Origin: Clostridia bacterium
GTDB taxonomy: Bacteria > Bacillota_A > Clostridia > Christensenellales > UBA1242
Assembly (NCBI GenBank): GCA_028701635.1
Contig: JAQVQJ010000071.1
Location: 1-6,758, forward strand
Reading direction: 5' to 3'
Length of the DNA stretch: 6,758 nt
Below, one piece after another: positions 1-5,763 of this stretch (its first letter is position 1; each line of letters starts with the position of its first letter). A model generated the notes under the pieces. It ran no database searches. It saw only the letters and a program-made list of their open reading frames with translations, and had not been told where the DNA came from. The translations under genes and the position numbers were made by a program.

Positions 1-1705
1 TTACACTCATAAAAAGTAACGAATAGAACCAAAGTCTAATTTGTTCTTTCATTTCTACTACGCAATCAATAGGGAAATTCTTTTCCCAAAATTTCTTATC
101 TGTGAAATATTTTTTCGTACTAAAAGGTGTAATTCCAGCATCAAGCCAACAATCTCCAACTTCGGTAACTCTAGTTGCCGGATTTCCACATTTTTTACAT
201 CTTATTTTTATCTTATCAATATATGGTCTGTGAAGATGTGGAAGAGCATCCACCTCTTCAGCCGAAGATAATTCCTTCAATTCTTCTAATGAACCAACAA
301 CTACTAATTCTCCACATTTATCACAACGATAGAATGGAAGAGGCAATCCATAAAATCTCTTACGAGAAATATTCCAATCTCCCATATTATTTAACCAATC
401 AAGCATTCTCTTTTTCAAAAATTCAGGTTGCCACTCAACAGTTTCAACAGCCTTTATTAATTCCGGTCTAATCTCTTCTGCTTTAATATACCATTCTTTT
501 GTCAAACGGAAAATCAATGGTTTTTTGCAACGCCAACATATTGGATATCTATGTTTATATTTATGAATGTAAAAAAGTTTATTTCGTTTCTTTAATTCAT
601 CAAAAATTAAATCGGCAACATCATTCACTTCTTTTCCTGATAAAAATCCGAAATCTTTATAGAAAACACCATTTTCATCAACAGGGCAAACATTGTTTAA
701 CCCAAGTTTTTGTCCAAGCTCAAAATCTTCTGCTCCGCATCCTGGTGCAATGTGAACAGCGCCAGACCCTTCAAGTGCATCAACACTTTCCCAAGCAACT
801 ATTTTATGTTCAAATTGTTGTTCTATAAAATCCTCAAAACAAGTTTCATAAGTTTTCCCAACTAATTCACTTCCTTTAATCTCTTTAACAACTTCAACCA
901 AATCACCTCTTAAAACTTTCAAGGCTTCTTTTCCAACTACTATTTTTCTATCACTTGATTTAACTTTACAAATTACATAATCCAACTCTGGATTGACTGC
1001 AATAGCAACGTTTGCAGAAAGTGTCCAAGGTGTTGTTGTCCAAACGAGCATATCCATATCTGCATTTTTAATTGGAAGTTTAAAAAAGACTGCCATATGT
1101 TCCATATCCATATAGCTATCTGCTAATTCATGTTCTGAAAGCGATGTCCCACAATGAGAACACCAAGGCATTGGTCTATATTTTTCAATCAACCACCCTT
1201 TTTCTTGGCATTTTTTTAAAAAATACCAGATTGTAGTGATATTTGTGTCTGAGTTTGTGAAGTATGAATCGTCCCAATTCATCCATTGTCCTAAACGAAC
1301 AGACTGCTCCGAAATCTTTTTTGCAAATTTATCTACACGAGAAATACATTCTTCCGTAAAATTTCCAATTCCATATTTAATAATATCCCTTTTATCTTTT
1401 AATCCAAGATCTTTTTCAACTCCAACTTCAACCCAAAGTCCTTGAGCATCAAATCCGTTTTGATAATGAGCATCAAATCCATTTAATGCTTTATATCTTA
1501 ACATTATATCTTTAAGTGCTCTGTTCCAAACATGATGTAATTTCATTTCATTATTTGCGGTAATTGGGCCATCTAAAAAAGCATAATGTTTTTTACTTCC
1601 ATTATTTTTTTCTTTAACTTTTTCAAAAATACTATTTTCTTTCCAAAATTTTAATGTTTTTTCTTCGTTTTTTGCTAAATCCGGCATACCAACTTCTTTT
1701 TTCAT
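1..1705 (-). CDS. ileS: Isoleucyl-tRNA synthetase, N-terminal 568 residues (gene cut by left window edge)
   Basis: Charges tRNA-Ile with isoleucine in the cytosol. The visible 568 residues cover the first catalytic half, the CP1 editing domain and the start of the second half; the KMSKS loop and anticodon-binding region lie outside the window. Editing-domain marks are WTTTPWTL near residues 222-229 and GSGAVHIAPGCGAEDF at 313-328, keeping the editing Asp (D327). Four CxxC pairs (C182/C185, C390/C393, C461/C464, C503/C506) fit the two zinc sites of type 2 (eukaryote-like) IleRS. DWNISR is at 443-448 and EQIRLWFYSLL at about 554-564. Oddity: the class I HIGH signature is K55-L56-H57-H58, and the usual DxHGLP segment reads DAQGLW (86-91). 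The ATG at 1705 has an AGGAG at 1712-1716, six bases upstream. It has its own promoter in the short upstream gap; no T-box would fit there. Family assignment is secure; the subtype is from motif recognition. Confidence 0.96.
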   Translation of the reverse strand, partial: MKKEVGMPDLAKNEEKTLKFWKENSIFEKVKEKNNGSKKHYAFLDGPITANNEMKLHHVWNRALKDIMLRYKALNGFDAHYQNGFDAQGLWVEVGVEKDLGLKDKRDIIKYGIGNFTEECISRVDKFAKKISEQSVRLGQWMNWDDSYFTNSDTNITTIWYFLKKCQEKGWLIEKYRPMPWCSHCGTSLSEHELADSYMDMEHMAVFFKLPIKNADMDMLVWTTTPWTLSANVAIAVNPELDYVICKVKSSDRKIVVGKEALKVLRGDLVEVVKEIKGSELVGKTYETCFEDFIEQQFEHKIVAWESVDALEGSGAVHIAPGCGAEDFELGQKLGLNNVCPVDENGVFYKDFGFLSGKEVNDVADLIFDELKKRNKLFYIHKYKHRYPICWRCKKPLIFRLTKEWYIKAEEIRPELIKAVETVEWQPEFLKKRMLDWLNNMGDWNISRKRFYGLPLPFYRCDKCGELVVVGSLEELKELSSAEEVDALPHLHRPYIDKIKIRCKKCGNPATRVTEVGDCWLDAGITPFSTKKYFTDKKFWEKNFPIDCVVEMKEQIRLWFYSLLFMSV

Positions 1706-1711
1706 TCTTTT

Positions 1712-1716
1712 CTCCT
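1712..1716 (-). promoter_or_regulatory. Ribosome binding site of ileS
   Basis: AGGAG on the minus strand, six bases before the ATG at 1705. It fixes the ileS start and excludes the next in-frame Met (residue 7). Confidence 0.85.
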
Positions 1717-1726
1717 AGTTATTAAT

Positions 1727-1755
1727 AAAAAATGCAAACTTATAGTCTGCATTTT
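1727..1755 (-). terminator. Probable rho-independent terminator after the 150-residue gene
   Basis: On the minus strand, AAAATGCAGAC (1755-1745) pairs with GTTTGCATTTT (1739-1729) around a TATAA loop: 11 pairs including one G-T(U) wobble. The strand then runs on as a T tract (six Ts, 1732-1727, partly in the stem). It lies 44 bases after the upstream stop codon and before ileS. Its first arm overlaps the -10 box of the ileS promoter, so a transcript started there would contain only the second half of the hairpin and would not be terminated by it. The reverse complement can also fold, but its T tract would be shorter. Confidence 0.65.
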
Positions 1756-1779
1756 AGCACAATCCACCACTTTTTGCAA
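1751..1779 (-). promoter_or_regulatory. Sigma-A-type promoter of ileS, extended -10
   Basis: Minus strand: -35 TTGCAA (1779-1774), a 17-base spacer, and -10 TAAAAT (1756-1751) preceded by TGC, which makes an extended -10. The predicted start near 1744 gives a leader of about 39 bases carrying the AGGAG. The leader is too short for a T-box riboswitch, the usual control of ileS in many Bacillota. Confidence 0.7.
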
Positions 1780-1798
1780 TTATTTTACTTCAATAAAA

Positions 1799-2251
1799 TT
1801 ATTTTTCAATTCCTTGATTTTGTTTTTTCTTTACTAATCTTCTTTCTTTAGCTGCTTGGCGTTTTGATTGTTTTCTATATTCCTCTCTGCCAATATTAAA
1901 CTGTTTGTATGCTTCGTCCGTCATCATAAAAACGTCTGATTGTCTATCAACAACATCTTCAACTATATAATCATTATCTTCTTTTATCTTATCAGTAAAT
2001 GCTTCTAGTTTTTCAATAAAAGTATCAAAAGCATCTTCAAATGATTTAAATTTTAATTTAGTTATAGAGTAAGGATACTTCCCTTTTCTATAAAAAAATC
2101 TTCCAGCTTGAGTTATTATATGCTCAATATCTTCACTGCTTTCTCCAAAAACTTTTATTGTTCCCTCGTCAATTCTAGAAATCATAGTATTCAATGCTTC
2201 TATCATTGAATCAATAGTTGTAAATACTACTCCGTTATTTGTTAATTTCAT
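1799..2251 (-). CDS. Unrecognised 150-residue cytosolic protein with basic C-terminus
   Basis: I do not recognise a family. The protein begins MKLTNNGVVFTTIDSM and ends in a strongly basic, probably helical tail (about residues 121-150) rich in Lys, Arg and Gln, which could contact nucleic acid, though this is inference. The middle is mixed charged and aromatic (RRFFYRKGKYPY-like segment near 53-65 followed by acidic helices). There is no signal peptide or membrane segment. The ATG at 2251 is chosen because GGAGG lies five bases upstream (2257-2261) and a promoter precedes it; a longer frame from 2341 would run back through the promoter and the end of era without a ribosome site. It sits where recO often follows era, but has no RecO features. 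The coding frame is credible from its length, signals and composition; the function is unknown. Confidence 0.75.
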   Translation of the reverse strand: MKLTNNGVVFTTIDSMIEALNTMISRIDEGTIKVFGESSEDIEHIITQAGRFFYRKGKYPYSITKLKFKSFEDAFDTFIEKLEAFTDKIKEDNDYIVEDVVDRQSDVFMMTDEAYKQFNIGREEYRKQSKRQAAKERRLVKKKQNQGIEK

Positions 2252-2256
2252 AAATT

Positions 2257-2261
2257 CCTCC
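2257..2261 (-). promoter_or_regulatory. Ribosome binding site deciding the start of the 150-residue gene
   Basis: Perfect GGAGG on the minus strand, five bases before the ATG at 2251. It rules out the longer reading frame that would begin at 2341 inside era. Confidence 0.85.
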
Positions 2262-2270
2262 AACTCTAAT

Positions 2271-2298
2271 ATTATAATACAATTTATATTTTTTTCAA
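2271..2298 (-). promoter_or_regulatory. Sigma-A-type promoter between era and the 150-residue gene
   Basis: Minus strand: -35 TTGAAA (2298-2293), a 16-base spacer, and a consensus -10 TATAAT (2276-2271). Transcription would start near 2264, leaving about 13 bases of leader that still contain the GGAGG. The promoter lies wholly in the 55-bp gap after the era stop, so the downstream gene can be expressed independently of the era cluster. Confidence 0.7.
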
Positions 2299-2306
2299 TA
2301 GATAAT

Positions 2307-3179
2307 TTAAGATATGTCATTAATAAAATATTTTGGATCATTGCGCCAACCCTCTACTACTTTTACAAAAAGCTTTAACATAACTTTTTTACCAAGTAAT
2401 TTCTCTGCATCAATTCTTGCACTCTCGCCAATTCTTTTTAAGTTTACACCACTTTTCCCAATTATAATGCCTTTATGAGAATCCCTTTCGCAAATTATAT
2501 CAATGTCTATTTCCGCAAGCTTTTCAGATTCTTTAAAAGTAATAACTTTACACATAACACCGTGTGGAATTTCTTGATTTGTTAATCTTAAAACTTTTTC
2601 ACGAACAATCTCCGCACATAAAAATGAAATGGATTTATCTGTAATCTCATCAACAGGAAAAGGCAAATTTTCAACTTCTGGTAATTTTTTTGCTATTTCT
2701 TTTTTTAATTCTTCTAGGTTTTTACCTTTTTCTGCCGAAATCGGAACAATTTCGCAATCTTTTAAATTATTAAGTTTTGTTAACTCAATTATAAATTTAG
2801 CCATATCTGCAAGATCAATTTTATTAACCCCAACTATAACTGGTATTCCTTTTTCGCTCATATTTTTAACATACTCGACTTCTTCAATCTGTATCTTTTT
2901 TGAGCCATCTATTAAATAAACAACTACATCTGCCCCTTCGCTAGCTTCTCTTATGTTCTTATTCATTTGTTTATCAAGATGATTTTTACTTTTGTGTATG
3001 CCGGGAGTGTCTATAAAAATAAATTGGTTATCTTTCTCAGTTAAAATACCTAAAATATTATCTCTCGTCGTTTGTTGTTTATGCGATACAATATTGATTT
3101 TTTGCCCAATTAATTTATTTATTAATGTGCTTTTACCAACATTAGTATTTCCTATAATCGTTATATATCCAGCTTTCAT
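2307..3179 (-). CDS. era: GTPase Era (ribosome assembly, 16S rRNA maturation)
   Basis: Era is a GTPase that binds the 3' end of 16S rRNA and helps mature the 30S subunit. All GTPase motifs are visible: G1 GNTNVGKS (10-17), G2 TTRD (37-40), G3 DTPG (57-60), G4 NKID (119-122) and G5 SAEKG (148-152). The C-terminal KH domain has its GKSG loop at 241-244, followed by the conserved Era ending with VEGWRNDP. At 290 residues it is of normal length. The ATG at 3179 overlaps the ybeY stop as ATGA, with AAGGTG a few bases upstream (3185-3190), so the two are probably translationally coupled; both act on 16S rRNA processing. Nothing is unusual in the protein itself. Confidence 0.97.
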   Translation of the reverse strand: MKAGYITIIGNTNVGKSTLINKLIGQKINIVSHKQQTTRDNILGILTEKDNQFIFIDTPGIHKSKNHLDKQMNKNIREASEGADVVVYLIDGSKKIQIEEVEYVKNMSEKGIPVIVGVNKIDLADMAKFIIELTKLNNLKDCEIVPISAEKGKNLEELKKEIAKKLPEVENLPFPVDEITDKSISFLCAEIVREKVLRLTNQEIPHGVMCKVITFKESEKLAEIDIDIICERDSHKGIIIGKSGVNLKRIGESARIDAEKLLGKKVMLKLFVKVVEGWRNDPKYFINDIS

Positions 3180-3646
3180 CTTTTCACCTTAAACTTTTTT
3201 AAAATACTTTCTGCCTTTTCATTCATTTTCTTTTCATCGCCTTTTTCAATATGATCATAGCCAAGAAGATGTAAAAAGCCATGTAAAGCTAAAAAGCATA
3301 TTTCCCTAGTTATTCCGTGTTTAAAACTTTTCGATTGTTCCCTTGCTATTTTTTTGCAAATTACTATATCCCCAAGCATATTATAATTTTGCATGCTCTC
3401 ATTTTTAAAATCTATCATAGGAAATGAAAGAACATCAGTTGACTTGTCGTTATTTCTATACTGCTTATTTAAAGCTTTTATCTCATTTTCTTTTAAATAT
3501 TTAATGTCAACTTCAAAGTAGAAGTCTTTTTTTACTCTGTCTGTTTTTCTTAATTTATCTTTTAAAGCAAATAAAAAAATTTTAGAAATTTTATTTCTTA
3601 AAAATGGATTTCTTAAATTATTAAAATAGATTTTTAAATTAATCAC
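3176..3646 (-). CDS. ybeY: Endoribonuclease YbeY (rRNA maturation factor), GTG start
   Basis: YbeY is a metal-dependent single-strand RNase involved in 16S rRNA 3'-end maturation and ribosome quality control. The zinc-binding H-x3-H-x5-H motif is seen as HGFLHLLGYDH, with histidines at 122, 126 and 132 of the 156-residue product. The earlier family segment around NKQYRNNDKSTDVLSFP is also intact. I chose the GTG at 3646 because it gives a normal N-terminus (VINLKIYFNN, read with Met first) and length. The open frame continues upstream to 3799, but that part crosses a palindromic repeat and the promoter and has no family resemblance. No ribosome binding site precedes the GTG; the promoter is so near that the mRNA may begin at the start codon. 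It overlaps era by four bases. Confidence 0.93.
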   Translation of the reverse strand: MINLKIYFNNLRNPFLRNKISKIFLFALKDKLRKTDRVKKDFYFEVDIKYLKENEIKALNKQYRNNDKSTDVLSFPMIDFKNESMQNYNMLGDIVICKKIAREQSKSFKHGITREICFLALHGFLHLLGYDHIEKGDEKKMNEKAESILKKFKVKR

Positions 3647-3652
3647 ATTTTC

Positions 3653-3681
3653 AGTATAGCAAAGTTTCAATCTATTTTCAA
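3653..3681 (-). promoter_or_regulatory. Sigma-A-type promoter of ybeY-era, extended -10
   Basis: Minus strand: -35 TTGAAA (3681-3676), a 17-base spacer ending in TGC, and -10 TATACT (3658-3653). Counting seven bases on places the transcription start at or next to the GTG start codon at 3646. It lies between the 125-bp repeat and ybeY, so ybeY-era need not depend on read-through from the sporulation genes. Confidence 0.65.
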
Positions 3682-3706
3682 CTTTTCTAATTATGATTTT
3701 AACTAT

Positions 3707-3831
3707 GGAGTTGAAATAGCGAAGTTCAGGCCAACAGCTGGCGAAAAATTGACGAAAGGAGCGTACATAATCGTACGTGACTGAGGCGATTTGTCGCACG
3801 CAGTCTGCATCAACTCGCTATTTGCAACTCC
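3707..3831. repeat. 125-bp GC-richer palindromic element (MITE-like or structured repeat)
   Basis: The ends are near-perfect inverted repeats: GGAGTTG (3707-3713) pairs with CAACTCC (3825-3831), and AAATAGCGA (3714-3722) pairs with TCGCTATTT (3815-3823), with one bulged G at 3824. Pairing resumes inward: GTT (3724-3726) with AAC (3812-3814), GCGA (3741-3744) with TCGC (3794-3797), AAAT (3746-3749) with ATTT (3789-3792), and an apical hairpin GCGTAC/GTACGT (3761-3766/3773-3778) around a six-base loop. By hand count 61 of 125 bases are G or C, well above the neighbouring DNA. It begins just after the yqfD stop and carries no credible gene of its own. It lacks a T tract on either side, so it is not a simple terminator. 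No clear target-site duplication was seen. Confidence 0.75.
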
Positions 3832-3833
3832 CC

Positions 3834-5009
3834 TCAACTTATTTTGCGACTAACAACTATCACATAACTAACAGTGGTTTTTCCACACGCAGTTGTTATA
3901 ATATAATTTTCAGACTTTATTTCTTCATTTTCTTTCATTCTCATTCTTGCTAAATTTTTTGCTTCGCTAATTTTTGTCGCTTCGACTTCGCTAAAATTTT
4001 GCTCAATAGTTTTATAAATCACTTCATAATAATTCACTATTTGATATTTTATTGGAATTAAAGTCTCAGTTAAATATGTTTCAACAATTTTTGTTTCATA
4101 ATTTTCATAAGGAATATTAAAATCATTAGAAAAAATTTCTTTTTCTAAAAATTCAATTCTTCTTTCCGTTATTTTGTTTCCTGTTCTTTTAACAATATTT
4201 CGCATATCATAATGCACGCTCTCTCCTGACAACCAAACATCTGCATAAATGTTAGATTTTGGCTCAATTAAAATCTGTTGTCCAGAAGAATCAATTATAT
4301 ATGGTGCGACTAGTTCTTGTCCCGCCCTAATTATATCACCAACCTTAACAAGCAATGTTCCTTGTATATGTTCAATCCCTGTTATAATTCCGTCACTAGT
4401 CGCAACCAAGGCGGAGAATCCTTCATTTTGATTCTCATCATTCAAAAGCCTTTCCTTTATATTAACTATGATTGTTATTCCTTTTTTTATAACACTAACC
4501 ATACTCACTTCATCAAAGTTATCAAAAACAATTCGCTCTATTTCATCGTTTGTCTTTTCATTTAAGGAATCAAGAATATTAACCCCATTTTGATTTAGTA
4601 TTTCAATAATTTCGTGAGTGGAATGTGTCTCATTGCCAAATATTTCAATATTCCAAACATAATTCGAAGAAATAACATAAAAGCAAAAAACCAAAAAAAG
4701 TCCAATTAAAATACCAAAACGAGATAATAAAAATTTTTGAACTTTTAAAAGTCCATTATATTTTTTCTTTATAACTTTAATATTTTTACCTTCCAAAAAT
4801 ACTTCTACTTCATTTTCATATATAGGCGAAATCTCAATTTTAGCATTTTTTGAATTTTCTTTTTCTATGGACATAAATTTAATTTTTTTGTTACAAAGAC
4901 CATTTAAACATCTTTCCAGATTATATCCAGAAGTAAATAGAGTAACGGAATTTCTAAAATTCAGCTTTTTAAATATATTCAATTTTTTAAAAAATTTAAA
5001 AATTTTCAT
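3834..5009 (-). CDS. yqfD: Sporulation protein YqfD
   Basis: YqfD is a membrane protein made in the mother cell in the sigma-E regulon of B. subtilis and conserved in endospore formers; its biochemical role is not established. The 391-residue product has a Lys/Phe-rich N-terminal region, a single membrane segment at about 98-114 (ILIGLFLVFCFYVISS), then the family's extracytoplasmic-type region starting WNIEIFGNE. The diagnostic stretch ATSDGIITGIEHIQGTLLVKVGD lies near residues 204-226, rendered here only as a pointer: the conserved core is DGIITGI...VKVGD. The ATG at 5009 has AGGA eight bases upstream (5018-5021). It follows yqfC, as in other spore formers, but 156 bases away instead of adjacent. 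In B. subtilis the next gene is phoH; here it is a palindromic repeat and ybeY. Confidence 0.92.
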   Translation of the reverse strand: MKIFKFFKKLNIFKKLNFRNSVTLFTSGYNLERCLNGLCNKKIKFMSIEKENSKNAKIEISPIYENEVEVFLEGKNIKVIKKKYNGLLKVQKFLLSRFGILIGLFLVFCFYVISSNYVWNIEIFGNETHSTHEIIEILNQNGVNILDSLNEKTNDEIERIVFDNFDEVSMVSVIKKGITIIVNIKERLLNDENQNEGFSALVATSDGIITGIEHIQGTLLVKVGDIIRAGQELVAPYIIDSSGQQILIEPKSNIYADVWLSGESVHYDMRNIVKRTGNKITERRIEFLEKEIFSNDFNIPYENYETKIVETYLTETLIPIKYQIVNYYEVIYKTIEQNFSEVEATKISEAKNLARMRMKENEEIKSENYIITTACGKTTVSYVIVVSRKIS

Positions 5010-5039
5010 TTCTTTATTCCTAAAATTATTTTATATTAT

Positions 5040-5123
5040 GTCATTCTGAGCAAAGCGAAGAATCTTAGCTTCGAATAAATAGATTATTAATAAGTAATCC
5101 TTTGAAGTTGGATTCAGAATCAC
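5040..5123. repeat. 84-bp imperfect palindromic repeat between yqfC and yqfD
   Basis: The left end GTCATTCTGA (5040-5049) and right end TCAGAATCAC (5114-5123) are inverted repeats matching at 9 of 10 positions. Just inside the left end, a segment (5041-5064) reads TCATTCTGAGCAAAGCGAAG then AATC. From memory, a motif like this (TCATTCTGAGCGAAGCGAAGAATC) recurs as a dispersed repeat in many unrelated bacterial genomes; this recollection was not searched. A small internal hairpin, CGAAG/CTTCG, is at 5056-5060/5069-5073. The rest of the 156-bp gap (5010-5165) holds only the yqfD ribosome site and AT-rich DNA. Confidence 0.55.
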
Positions 5124-5165
5124 AAATTATGAAATACTCCATTTTTACTCGAAAAAATCACAAAT

Positions 5166-5423
5166 TTAATCAACAACTATGCTTTTTATTTCTCCCGTAA
5201 CACTAATGGTTGACGAGGACATGATTTTTAGTTTTAAATCCTTTCCATTAATCGTAATAATCTTATCTTTAACCTTAAGCCTAACCATCTCATTAGAAAG
5301 AGAAACAAGCCCTTTATGCCCTTCAACATAAACAGCTTTTCCATTCACATCAACAAGATTGTATCCTGCATCAAGAAATGGCATTTTTAACTCATTTTTT
5401 ATCTCAGAAAAAAAATTAAACAT
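5166..5423 (-). CDS. yqfC: Sporulation protein YqfC
   Basis: YqfC is a small sporulation protein made together with YqfD; its molecular role is unknown. The 85-residue product matches the family pattern: a short N-terminal helix, then LPF-type start of a beta-rich region with VYVEGHKGLVSLSNEMVRLK (about 31-50), the INGKDLKLKIM segment, and the closing TGEIKSI ending that is typical of YqfC. The ATG at 5423 is preferred because GAGGT lies seven bases upstream (5431-5435). A longer frame from 5465 would add 14 residues but has no ribosome site. Its position directly before yqfD is the best support. Assignment rests on pattern plus context rather than catalytic residues. Confidence 0.85.
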   Translation of the reverse strand: MFNFFSEIKNELKMPFLDAGYNLVDVNGKAVYVEGHKGLVSLSNEMVRLKVKDKIITINGKDLKLKIMSSSTISVTGEIKSIVVD

Positions 5424-5430
5424 GGCTAAG

Positions 5431-5435
5431 ACCTC
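5431..5435 (-). promoter_or_regulatory. Ribosome binding site deciding the yqfC start
   Basis: GAGGT on the minus strand, seven bases before the ATG at 5423. It favours the 85-residue product over the 99-residue frame opening at 5465. Confidence 0.75.
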
Positions 5436-5478
5436 ATAATAAGATATGCGAAAAAATCTTTTCATAGAAGATTAAAAA

Positions 5479-5493
5479 CTTGAATAATTCAAG
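5479..5493. promoter_or_regulatory. Palindrome in the divergent spacer, possible operator
   Basis: CTTGAATAATTCAAG is a perfect 7+1+7 inverted repeat. It sits midway between the divergent starts of yqfC (5423, minus) and the small gene at 5536 (plus), where a regulator could act on both. It could also be a small hairpin. No strong sigma-A promoter was found on either side: the best plus-strand guess uses TTGAAT inside the palindrome with AATACT 18 bases on, which is weak. Confidence 0.35.
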
Positions 5494-5524
5494 CTATTTT
5501 ACAAATACTATTTTTAATTACAAA

Positions 5525-5529
5525 AGGAG
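5525..5529 (+). promoter_or_regulatory. Ribosome binding site of the small YtxH-like gene
   Basis: AGGAG within AAAAGGAG, six bases before the ATG at 5536. This strong site is the main evidence that the 58-codon frame is translated. Confidence 0.8.
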
Positions 5530-5535
5530 TAAATT

Positions 5536-5712
5536 ATGATAAAAGAAAGTTTTATATTTGGAGCAATGATAGGTGCCGCAGTTGGTGTTATGCTTTATAA
5601 ATATAATAGTGAGGCAAAAAAGGCAATCGATAAAGGCGAAAAAATGATTAAAGAAAAAATGGAAGATTGCCAAAATAATATGAACAAAACAACAACAAAA
5701 AAACAGGGTTAA
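5536..5712 (+). CDS. Small YtxH-like membrane protein (58 residues)
   Basis: The only plus-strand gene. The 58-residue product starts MIKESFIFGAMIGAAVGVML, a glycine-zipper-like membrane segment of about residues 5-21. A charged, Lys/Glu-rich helix (SEAKKAIDKGEKMIKEKMED) follows, then a polar tail rich in Thr, Lys and Asn. This layout matches short YtxH-domain proteins, which are membrane-anchored, often stress-linked and of unsettled function. A strong AGGAG lies six bases before the ATG. The last codons, AAACAGGGTTAA, form the left half of a terminator hairpin. It runs divergently from yqfC and convergently with the nifU-like gene. The reality of the gene is well supported; the family name is a pattern match and may be wrong. 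Confidence 0.75.
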   Translation: MIKESFIFGAMIGAAVGVMLYKYNSEAKKAIDKGEKMIKEKMEDCQNNMNKTTTKKQG

Positions 5713-5719
5713 CCTGTTT
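5697..5719. terminator. Convergent terminator hairpin, best on the minus strand
   Basis: AAACAGG (5701-5707) pairs with CCTGTTT (5713-5719) around a five-base loop. On the minus strand the hairpin runs into seven Ts (5703-5697), a good terminator for the nifS-nifU unit. On the plus strand the tail is TTTATAATTT, weaker, and could serve the small gene whose stop codon (5710-5712) is in the loop. Confidence 0.6.
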
Positions 5720-5763
5720 ATAATTTGAAATATTAAGACCGAGAAATACATAATTGAAAAGAT

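Noticed and set aside
41..828. Plus-strand open frames across 41-828
   Set aside because: They are antisense to ileS, whose conserved motifs run uninterrupted through the region, and have no ribosome sites or recognisable products.
1717..1798. T-box riboswitch before ileS
   Set aside because: Only about 80 bases are available, the promoter lies within them, and no specifier or antiterminator elements are seen.
2252..2341. 30-residue N-terminal extension of the 150-residue protein, starting inside era
   Set aside because: It crosses the promoter and ribosome site of the gene, has no ribosome site itself, and overlaps the end of era in another frame.
3647..3799. 51-residue N-terminal extension of YbeY
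   Set aside because: It translates the palindromic repeat and the promoter, makes the protein too long for the family, and lacks a ribosome site.
3707..3831. CRISPR array or tRNA in the GC-rich spacer
   Set aside because: There is one fold-back unit with no repeated direct units, and no cloverleaf or tRNA consensus boxes fit.
5424..5469. Sigma-E-like promoter for yqfC (TTCTATG, 14 bases, CATATCTT)
   Set aside because: Spacing fits, but matches are only partial and the predicted start would fall within the ribosome site.
5518..5751. Minus-strand 77-residue Cys/Phe-rich frame
   Set aside because: It is antisense to the small YtxH-like gene, which has a strong ribosome site and sensible composition; the hydrophobic look comes from the complement of Lys codons.
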